From Mytilisepta virgata (taxonomy: Eukaryota; Mollusca; Bivalvia; Mytilida; Mytilidae), in assembly GCA_028015205.1 (NCBI GenBank), contig CM051514.1:32070150-32134149 (forward strand): 64,000 nt of DNA, read 5' to 3'. The translations under genes were made by a program, and so were the position numbers. Below, piece by piece: positions 1 through 10,230 of this stretch. Within the stretch, counting starts at the first letter, position 1. Each line of letters starts with the position of its first letter. The notes under the pieces were generated by a model. That model worked only from the letters and a program-made list of their open reading frames with translations. It was not told where the DNA came from and did not search any database.

Positions 1-1497
1 AAGCATGCCCACATGCTTCCACATCTTGTCACATTTGGAACACAGGTAGCTGTGACTGTATTTCTCCATGTCGCTGACATAACTGAAATGGTTGTCGTAC
101 AAATTCAGGTTCATGGTGTCCTGGAAACTGTAAGGAGAACGTCGTACCAATCTCGCCGCTATGTCGCCGTCTTCTGTCTCTTGCAGCTCGTACACACAGA
201 TGTTGACTTGGAACAGTGGTTCGATGTACGCCAAATCGTCTAAACAAATACCTTTGAAATCACTGCTGGACATTTCTGTCTTCTCCAAATATTGACGATA
301 GTAGGTCTTGGTAGGTACTTCTACGTCTCTCACGGGAGCTCCACGGTGGACGGCCAAACACCGGAAAAAACACAGGTTGTCATCATATGGCCCATTGGAT
401 CCAGCAACCAAGCACACCAACCCTTTGTTTCTTAGGAAGAAGTCTGGTAACACGACTCTGGCTCCTATCGGGTGTTCCACCAACTTGTTGACATAAAACG
501 TGGCATTTGTCAGTAAATGCACCACCCACTTGGTATCTGGTCTCTGCTGCCGGATAAACTCCAAAATGTCGTGACGGCTCAATTCTTCTAAAAACTTCTC
601 TAGGTCTTCTTCGTTTCTTATCAGGTGTGGTACGTCGAAAAACCGGGCGTTGTTCTGGCTGGAATGGAAGTATCTCAGTTCTCCGGTCTCTACGTTCCTC
701 AGTACAAATCCAAACGACACGTTGATCTTGAAGGCCGTGGTCTGGAGTTCGAAAATGTGGCGAACTAGGTCAGGAAAGGTGGCGGTTGTAATCTCGTTCA
801 ACGTAAAGTTGAACCGATCCTGGACACGGTTGCCGGTATTTTCTTCCGTCCGGATGGACTGCCAGTGCCTCAGGTACAAAATCCTGGTATCGGGGTCTTC
901 TGGCAAAACGTCTGGTTGAGATGGACTGGCTGGACTCTCAGGTGGCGACACTGTCCTGCGTCTTTTTGCACTGGGGCCAGGTAGTGGCGAGGCTGGTCTC
1001 TTGACTGGTTTCTTCATCCTGGGCTTGGCATCTGGCTTGGTATGCAACAGTCTGTGGCGAGCTAAACTGTCCAATCTGTTGAAGTACTGCCCACAGTCTG
1101 GACACGTCAAGGTGTACCTGTGGGACTCCTGGTGGCGATTCCTGGTGTCGGCCCTGGCAAACTCCTTTCCACATACCTGGCAGGCAAAGGACTGGACTGG
1201 ATCTGGCTTTCCAGGTTCACTCTGCTGGTGGTGGGTAGCTTCGTGGCGCTTCCTGGCATCCGGCCTGGCAAACTCCTTTCCACATACCTGGCAGGCAAGG
1301 AACTGGACTGGATCTGGCTTTCCAGGCTCAATCTGCTGGTGGGACTCCTGGTGGCGTTTCCGGTTGTCGGCCCTGGCAAACTCCTTTCCACATACCTGGC
1401 AGGAATACGTCTGGTCCGCAACAGCATGGGTCTTCTGGTGGCGAAGCAGGTTTCTCTTCTCCGTAAACGTCTTACTGCACTTCTCGCAAGAGAACAT
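1..1497 (-). CDS. N-terminal part of a Polinton/Maverick-like B-family DNA polymerase, C2H2 finger-bearing; 3' end beyond the window
   Basis: Reading the minus strand from the ATG at 1497 gives 499 codons with no stop, and the frame is still open at base 1. I checked it codon by codon. Five C2H2 fingers follow each other: cysteines and histidines at residues 4/7/20/24, 33/36/49/53, 69/72/85/89, 106/109/122/126 and 132/135/148/152. Fingers 2-4 are near-identical tandem copies. A basic Ser/Pro-rich linker follows, then a region containing YDDNLCFFRCLAVHRG and, at the very edge, HSYLCSKCDKMWKHVGML. From memory, this last signature precedes the polymerase domain in animal Polintons and related adintoviruses, where the polymerase is the replicative protein-primed B-family enzyme. 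The FRCL stretch vaguely recalls an OTU protease core. The catalytic part is outside the window, so the family call is inference. No disabling change is seen. Confidence 0.68.
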   Translation of the reverse strand, partial: MFSCEKCSKTFTEKRNLLRHQKTHAVADQTYSCQVCGKEFARADNRKRHQESHQQIEPGKPDPVQFLACQVCGKEFARPDARKRHEATHHQQSEPGKPDPVQSFACQVCGKEFARADTRNRHQESHRYTLTCPDCGQYFNRLDSLARHRLLHTKPDAKPRMKKPVKRPASPLPGPSAKRRRTVSPPESPASPSQPDVLPEDPDTRILYLRHWQSIRTEENTGNRVQDRFNFTLNEITTATFPDLVRHIFELQTTAFKINVSFGFVLRNVETGELRYFHSSQNNARFFDVPHLIRNEEDLEKFLEELSRHDILEFIRQQRPDTKWVVHLLTNATFYVNKLVEHPIGARVVLPDFFLRNKGLVCLVAGSNGPYDDNLCFFRCLAVHRGAPVRDVEVPTKTYYRQYLEKTEMSSSDFKGICLDDLAYIEPLFQVNICVYELQETEDGDIAARLVRRSPYSFQDTMNLNLYDNHFSYVSDMEKYSHSYLCSKCDKMWKHVGML

Positions 1498-1760
1498 AGT
1501 CGTTACCTTATCAAAGGTTCAATACGAAATGAGAGGTTCTGCACTGTATATATAGCCAGAACGCGGACGTAAAAGAGAGCACCCAAGGTGTCTTCGCTCA
1601 CGGCCGCGTTCCCCGACATGTTTCAATCCGTTTTCTAATGGAAATTTCCACTGAAAATTTCCATGACGTCACATTAACGGGATCCAACATGGATGCCTCC
1701 ACGAACGCGGACCTGTAAGTGAGCACCCCCTCCGGAAACGACCGAACATTCACGAAGAGT
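1498..1760 (-). promoter_or_regulatory. Probable promoter and 5' flank of the Polinton-like polymerase
   Basis: On the minus strand a TATA-box-like CTATATATAC lies at 1555-1546, about 50 bases before the ATG. Further upstream are a CRE-like TGACGTCA (1664-1671) and a 10-bp inverted repeat ATGGAAATTT / AAATTTCCAT (1638-1647 and 1655-1664). A GAACGCGGAC-type motif followed by a GAGCACCC-type motif occurs twice (about 1559-1584 and 1703-1728), perhaps part of the element's terminal region. From about 1815 to 2029 the DNA turns into A/T low-complexity sequence. Confidence 0.45.
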
Positions 1761-2029
1761 GAAAAATTGTTCCGAAGACGTCTAAATGCTTCCGAATGTT
1801 TGCGAAAACCCAGTAAATAGTTAAAATAATTATAGTTTTTTTACTAAATGGTTCCAAAACCCGAAAAAAAGGAATTAAAAATTAAAAAAATTATTATTAC
1901 ATGTTAAAAAAAAATTAAGAAAAAATAGAAAAATTATTAATTATATAAATAATAATAAAATTAAAAATTAAAAAATTAAGAAAATTAAGAAAAATTAGAC
2001 AAATTATAAAATAATAAAATACTTACCTA

Positions 2030-2169
2030 ACCCTAAAATAATCTTATCCCTAACACTAGTACCACTTCAAAGTCATAAGGGATTGAGCCCAATCCAGCAT
2101 TTGAAACATGACTTTGAAGCAGGCTGCTAAGCAGAACTAGTGTTAGGGTAAACGATTATCTTTAGGGTA
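2030..2169. repeat. Imperfect 140-bp palindrome
   Basis: The left arm (CCCTAAAATAATC, then CCCTAACACTAGT and CTTCAAAGTCAT, 2031-2076) is repeated in inverse order at 2108-2168. The whole could fold into a hairpin. It sits exactly between the AT-rich flank of the Polinton-like gene and a fold-back repeat copy, so it may be a small inverted-repeat element or a rearrangement product. Confidence 0.6.
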
Positions 2170-2182
2170 CTTTCAGGTCTGA

Positions 2183-3071
2183 GTACAGTGCAGAGCAGCG
2201 TTGAGCAGCAAAGAGCAAGAGAAGAGCAGCGATGACGAACAGCAACAATCAGCAGGAGCGAAATGAGCAGGCGAGTAAGGTTAGCGATGAGCAGCAAGGA
2301 GTAGCAAAGAGCGGGATGAAGCAAGAGAAGAGAAGTGAATGCAATGAAATGGACCGCCGTTGCTAAGGACACCCATCCATTGGTGACAGCATTACTTGGA
2401 GGTAAGGGGAGATAATCCAATCCTACCGTTGGTCCTCACAGAAAATACTGAAAAGAGCGGGATAAGGGGAGATAATCCAAACGTATACTCTCGGACTTCG
2501 ACATAACAGTGAGGGTATCAGATCGATAAAAGATCCAGAGACGACCGAGAAGTGCGGGAAAAGGGAGATAATTCACATGGCACATCCGGGTCCGTGACTT
2601 ACGTCACTTCCGTAATCAAATCATGGGGAAATCCACTACTTCCGGTTGCGCATGCGCGCAAAAACCACTTCCGGTTCCTAGACATGCGCAGACCACACAT
2701 CCGGGTCCTACCACGTGACTTGCGTCACTTCCGGCAACAAATGGCGCGAAAATCCATCACTTCCGGTTGTGCATGCGCCTGACTTCCGGGTACTTCCGGT
2801 TCCTACGCATGCGCAGATCACACATCCGGGTCCTGGCACGTGACTTACGTCACTTCCGGCAACAAATGGCGGGAAAATCCACTACTTCCGGTTGCGCATG
2901 CGCGCAAACCACTTCCGGTACTTAAGGTTCCGGTCACGTGACTTCCGGTTCCGGTTACGTCACTTCCGATGACGTCATTTCCGGTTCCGGTGACGTCACT
3001 TCCGGCTCCTCCTCGCTCCTCCACCACACCCACCACCACAAATACGACTTTGCCTGTGCCCATATACTACT
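2183..3071. mobile_element. Fold-back repeat family, copy A (half element)
   Basis: This is one half of the element seen complete at 36.5-39.3 kb. It runs from a short remnant of the purine-rich AGCAG/AGCAAGAG array (2183-2330), through the conserved block around GGACCGCCGTTGCTAAGGAC (2350) and the CTCGGACTTCGACATAACAG block (2490), into the terminal CCGG-rich domain (2575-3010). The terminal domain repeats a unit of about 115-125 bp (starts near 2581, 2696 and 2821). Each unit carries ACTTCCGG, CACGTGAC, ATGGCG(G/C)GAAA and TGCGCATGCGC-type motifs. The tip ends with TGACGTCA motifs (2970, 2991) and the shared terminus near 3071. No protein-coding frame is credible. Confidence 0.75.
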
Positions 3072-5984
3072 TCTAAGTCACAGCCAAATGCTGTGAAAGA
3101 AAAAAGTTTAGAGGAATTTCCGGTTGTGACTTGGAGGAAACCATTTACGTGACCTTTTGCAGGTAGGTCGTACATTTATGGTCCCGTAGAAGTTTTTAAT
3201 GAGAACATGAAAATTCTAAGAATGTCATCATACCCTTTATTAATTTCCCTTTCACATATTAACAGCGTTTTTACATCTGTAATATTATGTTGGCGCTACA
3301 ACTTTTGGCAGACAGAAGTTGAGGTGTTTCATGCTGCAGACGGAATTTAAATCGTGTTTTCCGGAGCGAAATAGTTGTTTCTGGATAATTTTTTTTATTC
3401 AAAATGATTCAATTTGACGACCAAACATTCAAGTCACCTTTAATTAACCAAATTCTTTGAATTGCCAACAAATACGGACATTTAGTGCAATGGTGTGGCT
3501 GGGAGAGAGCTGTTGTGACTTGGAGGAACTAGATGTGATCAATAATTAATAAATTCAGTGAGTATTATATAATCATGATATAAAAGTTGTCTTTCCGTTT
3601 TTAAATGTAATCCCCCCCTTTAGACTCGACCATGAAAATGGAAGGGGCATATAGTTTTACCCTTGTTCTTCCGTCCGTACTCCGTCCCGATTCTGTTAGG
3701 TTTCTGTTTTGGTTCATTTCTGAGCAACACTTTGTGCTACATCAATGATATTTTATCGCTACAATTGACTTGCATAGCGCAACAGGTTTCAGCAATAATT
3801 AAAACACATTGACCTATATTGTATGTTTGAATGAATCTGGTTAAATTTTGTGTTTAGGACCATTTCTTACCAACTATATGTGGTACATCAATGATAATTA
3901 ACGCCTGCGGTGTTTTTTTTTTAATGTACAAGAGGTTTCAACAACAATTGAGTCACCTTGACCTACATTTAACGTTTGATCGATTCTGGTGAAATATTGA
4001 GTTTAAATAAATTTTCAGCAATTATATGTGGAACATCAATGATACCTCACACATGCAATTGTCTTTTATGGAGCAACACACATAATTAACAATTGGGTTA
4101 CCCTTACCTATATTTTATGTTTGATCACCTCGTGTTAAAATGTTGTGGGATGGTCCATTTCTAACGACCATTTGTGCTACAGACATGATATTTTACAGCT
4201 GATTTTTTTTATATAGAACAGCATTTTCATTAACAATGAGGTACAGTTGACCTACATATATTAGCTATCCGTTGATTGCCTATTTCTGATCGCTGTTCTA
4301 ATCGTAGTTACCTTGATTTCTCTCTTATAGTGTCAACCAAGGCTCATAATAAATTATTCGAAATTTCTTTTGTAAAGAGAATGGGGTCATTTAAAGGAAA
4401 ACGAAAAAAAAGGACTTTTCCTCAAACGGATAAAACCGAGAACTCATACGAAGAGGAAGGCATGCTTTGTATTGACACCTTAAAATCACCTGCAAGAAAA
4501 CGATTTGTCACATTCAATTTTTTTTCAGCGAAATGCTGATTCATCTCGTGTCTTTTCTTATTAAATAACGTTGAAAACGTATTTACACAAACGTTACATT
4601 TGTAATTTTGGAATTGTTTCAAGTGAACCCGTCTTCTATGGAGAGACAAACCTCCCAGGCTGGGAATACGAGGCATAGCATTCATTGCAATCGTATTTTC
4701 TACCGGATCGTTCCATCTAAAAAAAAATATGTTTTATTCTTCAGTAACACAATGGATGGTAAAATATTTGAGGAAGTAGATTTTCGAGAATTGTCATAAA
4801 ATCAAAATATGGGGCCTAGACAATTTTGTAGTATTTGTAGATAACATGCACGTGTAGTTCTCTTTTTGGATTGTGTTTATAATGGTAAAATGTCCGTCAT
4901 GAAAATCTACCAATTTGAAAGCAAATTGCTGCCATACTAGAAAATAAAATTGTGGATTATAATCTCGTAATTATGACTTCTAAACGGTTCAGAGTAAGAA
5001 AAGTTAAAATTCATAATTAGAATATAATAAAACGTATCACAAAATGCCGAAATAAATTTGATGGACTGTATGGCCATTTCGTTGACTTACAACTCGTCAG
5101 CAATGCAAATCATCAGCTTGGTTTCACGTCAGGCAGCGATCATTTCTGTTCTCGGTAGGTAAAAAACATATTGAAATTTAAAAAAAAAGACAACTGTACG
5201 ATTATTTGGGCCAAGGAAAATGAAGTGTTGGTTTCCTCTAAGATGGTCAATTTAATTATACCCGATAGGCAGGTTTTTTTTTTTTTTTTTTTTTTTTTTG
5301 GATATTGTTAGATGAATCGTATATTGTTATTTCATGATGATATGCCAGAGATGGCCCACGATTGGATTTAATAAAATATTCTATCCTATTCTATTCTTTT
5401 CTATGAAGTTAATACCTTACCTCAAAGCAGAGATTGTTGTGACCAACTCTTGCGACTTGGATATAATACAAATATTAATGCACTACTAAATTTTCTAAAT
5501 ATTGATTCCGCCAAATCACATCTAGTTCCTCCGAGTCACAACAGGTCTATCCCAGTCACAGCATTGCACTAAATATCCGTATTTGTTGGCAATTCAAAGA
5601 CTTTGGTTAATTAAAAGTGACTTGAATGTTTGGTCGTCAAATTGAATCATTTTGAATAAAAACAATTATCCAGAAACAACCATTTCGCTCCGGAAAACAC
5701 GATTTGAAATTCCGTCTGCAGCATGAAACACCTCAACTTCTGTCTGCCAAAAGTTGTAGCGCCAACATAATATTACAGATGTAAAAACGCTCTTAATATG
5801 TGTCAGGGAAATTATTAAAGGGTATGATGACATTCTTAGAATTTTTATATTCTCTTTAAAAACCTCAGACGGGACCATAAATTTACGACATACCTGCAAA
5901 AGGTCACGTAAATGGTTTCCTCCAAGTCGCAACCAGAAATTCATCTAAACTTTTTTCTTTCACAGCATTTGGCTGTGACTTAGA
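3072..5984. mobile_element. 2.9-kb element with about 470-bp terminal inverted repeats
   Basis: Bases 3072-3539 reappear as the reverse complement at 5515-5984, with well over 90 percent identity by eye. Both arms begin TCTAAGTCACAGCCAAATGC. Each arm also has TTGTGACTTGGAGGAA or a close variant near its outer and inner ends. The 1,975-bp interior is AT-rich, contains a T20 run near 5275-5299 and holds only a decayed zinc-finger fragment (4422-4700). No transposase is visible and no clear target duplication was found, so this is probably a non-autonomous DNA element or an inverted duplication. Its left end abuts the terminus of fold-back copy A. Confidence 0.75.
4422..4700 (-). pseudogene. Decayed C2H2 zinc-finger fragment
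   Basis: The minus-strand frame contains a complete C2H2 finger (YKCNVCVNTFSTLFNKKRHE followed by MNQH). Just upstream is a second finger whose C-x2-C half (YDCNEC) lies in a different frame from its H-x3-H half (SLHRRRVH), so the pair is broken by a frameshift. The remaining C-terminal residues look nondescript. It could derive from a zinc-finger exon captured by the surrounding inverted-repeat element, or from a Polinton-type polymerase like the gene at the left edge. Neither origin can be proved from this fragment. Confidence 0.5.
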
Positions 5985-6779
5985 GCGATTGGTGGCCGTG
6001 AATAGGGTGGTTAACTATAAAATTAAACATTCCCAAAAGTTCAATTTTGATCGGATAAATTTTGCTATTCGAGTTCTGATTCGTTAAGCTATAAGCTAGT
6101 GTCTTTAACATCGCCTTGTGAGACATTCACGTATCGGTTTTCAAACCCATATTTCCCCAGCCCGCCCTTTAACAATATTGTGTTTATTTGATTACAGATT
6201 GTTTCGTTGGGTTTTATTTTTCAGCTTTGATTGGAGCCATAATGGTTGGAGATAAAAGTTTGTAGTGTTAACATTTGGATGCAATTTCTGATTCTGATGA
6301 ATTGCGTAAAATAGATATGAACTGTCTATTATGCAATGGACTTGTGTATGAACTGTAGACGACCGCTATATCCTCGGTTGACATTAATTTCATAGTTATA
6401 AAGATTTTGCAATATCTTTTGTACATTTCGGTGCCAAAAATAGACGTTGAATTTAAGTAGTTTTATTTCGGCCTTGATTACATGAAATTTTATATCGATA
6501 ACTTAGTTGTTGTTCTTCATCTGCAGTTATTGATATTTAAATTTTTGAAAGGTCTTGAGAGCTTATTTACTATTTGATACCGAGTGACATTCAATCCTGT
6601 TTTTTTCCAACATATTCTTAGCTCATTTTTTCGATCCCTTCTTTATCCCCTCCCCCATCTTGGTATTCAGTTATATTCTGATATCTTGTTTTTTTTTGGT
6701 ATTGGGAAACCTAACCATTAAATTTCAAAATAACTTCGAAAGACTGAACTTATATCGACATGCTATAAGTTCATATACT
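5985..6779. other. AT-rich intergenic DNA, nothing recognised
   Basis: No ORF of interest, splice-bounded exon or repeat could be identified here. Confidence 0.5.
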
Positions 6780-6792
6780 TATATAACAACAG

Positions 6793-7047
6793 GTGGCCGA
6801 GTGGTCTAGGTAGTTCGTCATGACTACTAATGATCACTAGCCTGTCAACACTGAGTTTGTGAGTTCGAATCTCACCTGTGGCGGGGTGTGTTCGACTCCG
6901 ATCTTAATTGACAAGTATTGCCAATTTTCCTACCGAAGATCGGTGGTTCTCTCCGGGTACTCCGGCTTCCTCCACCAATAAAAACTGGCCGCCGCGAAAT
7001 GGCCACTTTGTGCTGAAAACGGCGTTAAACCCCAACTAAACAAACAA
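6793..7047 (+). mobile_element. tRNA-derived SINE with perfect target-site duplication
   Basis: The head is tRNA-like: a box A-type GGTGGCCGAGTGGTCTAGG and a box B-type GAGTTCGAATCTC. The body carries the block around CTCCGGCTTCCTCCACCAAT and GGCGTTAAAC, a central domain shared by many mollusc SINEs. Direct repeats TATATAACAACAG flank it at 6780-6792 and 7048-7060 and match at all 13 bases, implying a recent insertion mobilised by a LINE. A second copy lies at 30.9-31.1 kb on the other strand. Confidence 0.88.
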
Positions 7048-7060
7048 TATATAACAACAG

Positions 7061-8235
7061 AGATTAATATATATGCAAGACTCCTGATTAAGTAATTTTA
7101 AAGTGTCGTGTTACATTTATAAGTATTTTGTAAAACATTTTCCTTTAATTGTTTTGTTTAAAAATGGTGTACATGCATCTGTATCGGTGTCGGGTTAACA
7201 TTTAAAAGATCTGCACTGACACCGTTGAGGCCTGTGTTATTACATGTTGAATAAAATACTCATCGCTACCATGTTAGTTAAAAGATATTTTATTTGTTAA
7301 GTAAAAAAAGGATCCTAGACCATCGTGACCATTTGCTTTGCCATCTTTACAAAAACCGAATTCTCTAATTAGTTTCTTCATTTACACGTAATACAATTTT
7401 CTTGCAAAAAAACATTTTTGTTATGTAATTTACTTTTGGTTCAATTAGCTTTTAAAGTCTAACAATAATAAAAAAAAACTAACTTTGCCGCGTTTTTAGT
7501 TGGATCACAAAAATATTATGGTATATAATGCGCATTCTTCTAGATATAAACCTCCAATTTAATTGAGGGTTTATGAGACTTTAAAAATGAATTGGGCACA
7601 AGTTAAAAACAATTATCTAAATCTTCTCCCGTTTCAAAATTATTTAAAAATTCATTATACTACCATAACAGTGACTTTAACAAAATTATGCCAAATAAAC
7701 ATTCAAAATTCATAATTATAGAAACGAAAAAAAACAATTTAAATCTATAGAGGGAAGGTTGGAAAAAAGGAAGGAAAAGAGAAAACAAATGTTAAATGCG
7801 GAATGTGTGAACTAAATGCATTGTCACTTGATGCAGGAACAACAGTGCGTCTTTCATCAGCTTTGCTACAGAACAAAAAGTGGAAATCCTAAACAATACA
7901 AATAATGTTGTTTTCAATTGATTAGATTTCATAGCTCGTGAAAGAGCCACTTCAGTGACAATCGTTTGTCATCATGATTTTTCTCCTTTCAAATTGTGAA
8001 CGGTGTCTTTACCTCAATCCAGATGTCTATAGTTATTAAAAACAGAAATATCAGCAAAATTATTTTAAAAAAATCTTATCATTTGACACTAATGGATGAT
8101 TTAGACCAAAACTTGAAGAAGGGGCCTTACTGGTCTACTTGCTAAAATATATCGAGATATTTGACAAATTGATGGTCGTTCCTAAAAGTAGAAAAATCTA
8201 CCAGGAAACACTTTAAAATTTCATTTCATTTGAGA
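7061..8235. other. AT-rich intergenic DNA, nothing recognised
   Basis: No coding frame or repeat of note was seen in this stretch. Confidence 0.45.
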
Positions 8236-8592
8236 CAAATAGTAAGGGACGTGATCAAAAGTTCAATGTAGGATAAAAAAACTTAATTCACATAGTTTTT
8301 TCACTGACCCCCCCCCCCCCCATCCCCCCACCCACCTCTTAACTTAATTTAGTAAAAAATTGATTGACCAATATGCTTTGAGGGTATACTTTTTGTATCA
8401 TGGGTCCGGTTTTCCTCAACAATGTATGTTTGTTCTGTATATTGACTTGGATATCACTTGAATCCGTATTTTTCAATAAGAAAATCGAAGTCGGATAACA
8501 AAACTTGCAGCGATTTTTACCCCCCCCCCCCCCCCAAACTATTTGAATTAATTTTTTTATCCTACATTGAACTTTTGATCTCGTCCCTAACT
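8236..8592. repeat. Inverted repeat whose arms are bounded by poly-C runs
   Basis: The sequence GATCAAAAGTTCAATGTAGG and its continuation to about 8298 reappears inverted at about 8527-8582. A run of about 13 C begins near 8309, after the left arm, and a run of about 16 C (8520-8535) immediately precedes the right arm. A hairpin with C-rich inner ends is possible. A similar AACTATGTGAATT phrase next to a poly-C run occurs near 25,591-25,630. Confidence 0.6.
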
Positions 8593-9080
8593 TCCAAGTT
8601 TCTGTGGGCTATTGGTGAGAATTTTGCATTTATTCGCGATTTTCAGTCAAAAGATATGAAAGGGCAATAACTATTGCAAAAATCAATCGACGCTGAAATC
8701 ATTATAATATTATGCGCATATTCAGGTCATACAAAAAACCACAATATCAAATATGAACAAAATTTGCAAAAAGATGAATAACAAGTTTTGTACACTAGGG
8801 CAAAAACCCTTGCAAAAATTAATCAACCGCGACATCGGTGTAATATTCGAATACTCATGTCAAGCCAAACCAGGTTCCACATATGAATAAAATCCCCCAA
8901 AAGATAACTGACTAGTTGCGTACACAAGCTTTGTGGCCGGACGAACGAACAAGGATATTCCACTATACCCACAACACTGTGGGTGTAGGTATAAAAATCA
9001 ATGAAATCTAACATCAGGATACCATAATTACTCCAGAATATCCAGATCGCCCACGAAGGGTCCACAGACGTGGAAAAACG
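8593..9080. other. Intergenic DNA, nothing recognised
   Basis: Only short noise ORFs are present; no repeat boundary could be set. Confidence 0.4.
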
Positions 9081-9084
9081 TGAC

Positions 9085-9235
9085 AACAATAGGGAGGAAG
9101 CAGTTCAAAAGACGTTGTTTGATACCAATTTTGATGTACAAGATGTGCACATTTCGTCAATTTACAACAAAAAATTTGAAAACCAAAACAACATTTCAAA
9201 ATGTTGAAGAGCAAATTAAAAAATGCCAAAAACAT
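9085..9235 (+). repeat. Dispersed repeat R, copy 1
   Basis: It contains ACAAGATGTGCACATTTCGTC and GAAGAGCAAATTAAAAAATGCC. The same phrases occur at about 33,540-33,700 in this orientation, and inverted at 15,065-15,245 and 28,800-28,965. The repeat is non-coding. Confidence 0.6.
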
Positions 9236-9464
9236 CTAATTCACTAATTTACAGAGATTCTTCCTTTGAAATTCATGTTTACTAATTTGTTCAACTCGTG
9301 TGCAAAATGTAGCAAAATGACGTCCTTAAAATTCTTTATATTTGCTGACTGAGAAAGATATCGAAGAGAAAATCGCAAATGGTATCTGTAGACTTTTTCC
9401 AAGTTTAGATTTAAATCACACCAGATAAAAACATTATTCTAAATCAATTATTCAAAATTCATTG

Positions 9465-9610
9465 AATTTTTTTCGGATTTTTTTAAAATGTTTTTGAATT
9501 TTCGAGTGGCGGCCATCTTGGATTTTTCCAATATGGCCGATCGAAAGCACTCGTGGTGACCTATTTTTAAAACGAGTATTCTGAAACCAGTTGTTGGGAT
9601 GATACGGGTT
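9465..9610 (+). repeat. Dispersed repeat D, partial copy
   Basis: The phrase GTTTTTGAATTTTCGAGTGG, then CGAAAGCACTCGTGGTGACC, matches the copies at 9,935-10,115 and 12,325-12,500 in the same orientation. The three copies bracket the 181-bp satellite. Confidence 0.5.
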
Positions 9611-9934
9611 ATGTTCTCTTATAATTTATGATGACATGATACTAATCCCCCAACGGGAGGGATTATGGCTGATTTTCTATATGATAAAGATATAGAATCT
9701 TTCGATCAGTTTAATTAAGGTATGGAGCTGGCATGTCAATAACTGCTTTGTTAATATATATTGATCATTGTCATTTTGCATAGTTTCTTCTGTAACCTTT
9801 ATCAACATCGGACTCGGACTCGGACTAGTATGCGTTATTGTTTAGAGGTGAACTGAAGCCCGCCTTTGAGTGCGGGGTTTTTTCGCTGCGTTGAAGACCC
9901 ATTGGTAGCCTTGAGCTCTTGTCTGCTATTTAGT

Positions 9935-10115
9935 CGGGCACAGCGTAACGGATGTTCCCTCAATGTTCCAATTGCTACGAGCTCCTAATATCAATTTCTA
10001 CGGCTCCCTGAATTTTTCCGATTTAAAAAAAAACATTTTTGAATTTTCAAGTGGCGGCCAATCGAAAGCACAGGTGGTGGCCCATTTTTTAACCAAGTAT
10101 CAAGTAACAATCAAT
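9935..10115 (+). repeat. Dispersed repeat D, fuller copy
   Basis: It begins with CAGCGTAACGGATGTTCC and continues through CTCCTAATATCAATTTCTACGG to the GAAAGCACAGGTGGTGGCCC end. It is recognisably the same sequence as at 12,325-12,500. Confidence 0.6.
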
Positions 10116-10175
10116 AACCTAACATTGTATTTGGCCGGGTTGCACAGAGTGCAAATCCGGGTTATAGTATGGTGA

Positions 10176-10225
10176 ATGTCGGGCGGGCGGGCGGCGGGCG
10201 GCGGCGGCGGGCGGGCGGGCGGGGA
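10176..10225. repeat. GGGC/GGC simple repeat
   Basis: About 50 bases consist almost wholly of GGGC and GGC units, in sharp contrast to the AT-rich surroundings. The G-runs could form a quadruplex. It lies directly against the start of the satellite array. Confidence 0.9.
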
Positions 10226-10230
10226 AAATG

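Noticed and set aside
5666..5944. 92-codon minus-strand ORF
   Set aside because: It lies entirely within an inverted-repeat arm; the other arm carries disruptions and no protein features are seen.
6791..6885. A functional tRNA gene
   Set aside because: Box A and box B are present, but the sequence continues into a SINE body with target duplications, and a clean cloverleaf acceptor stem is lacking.
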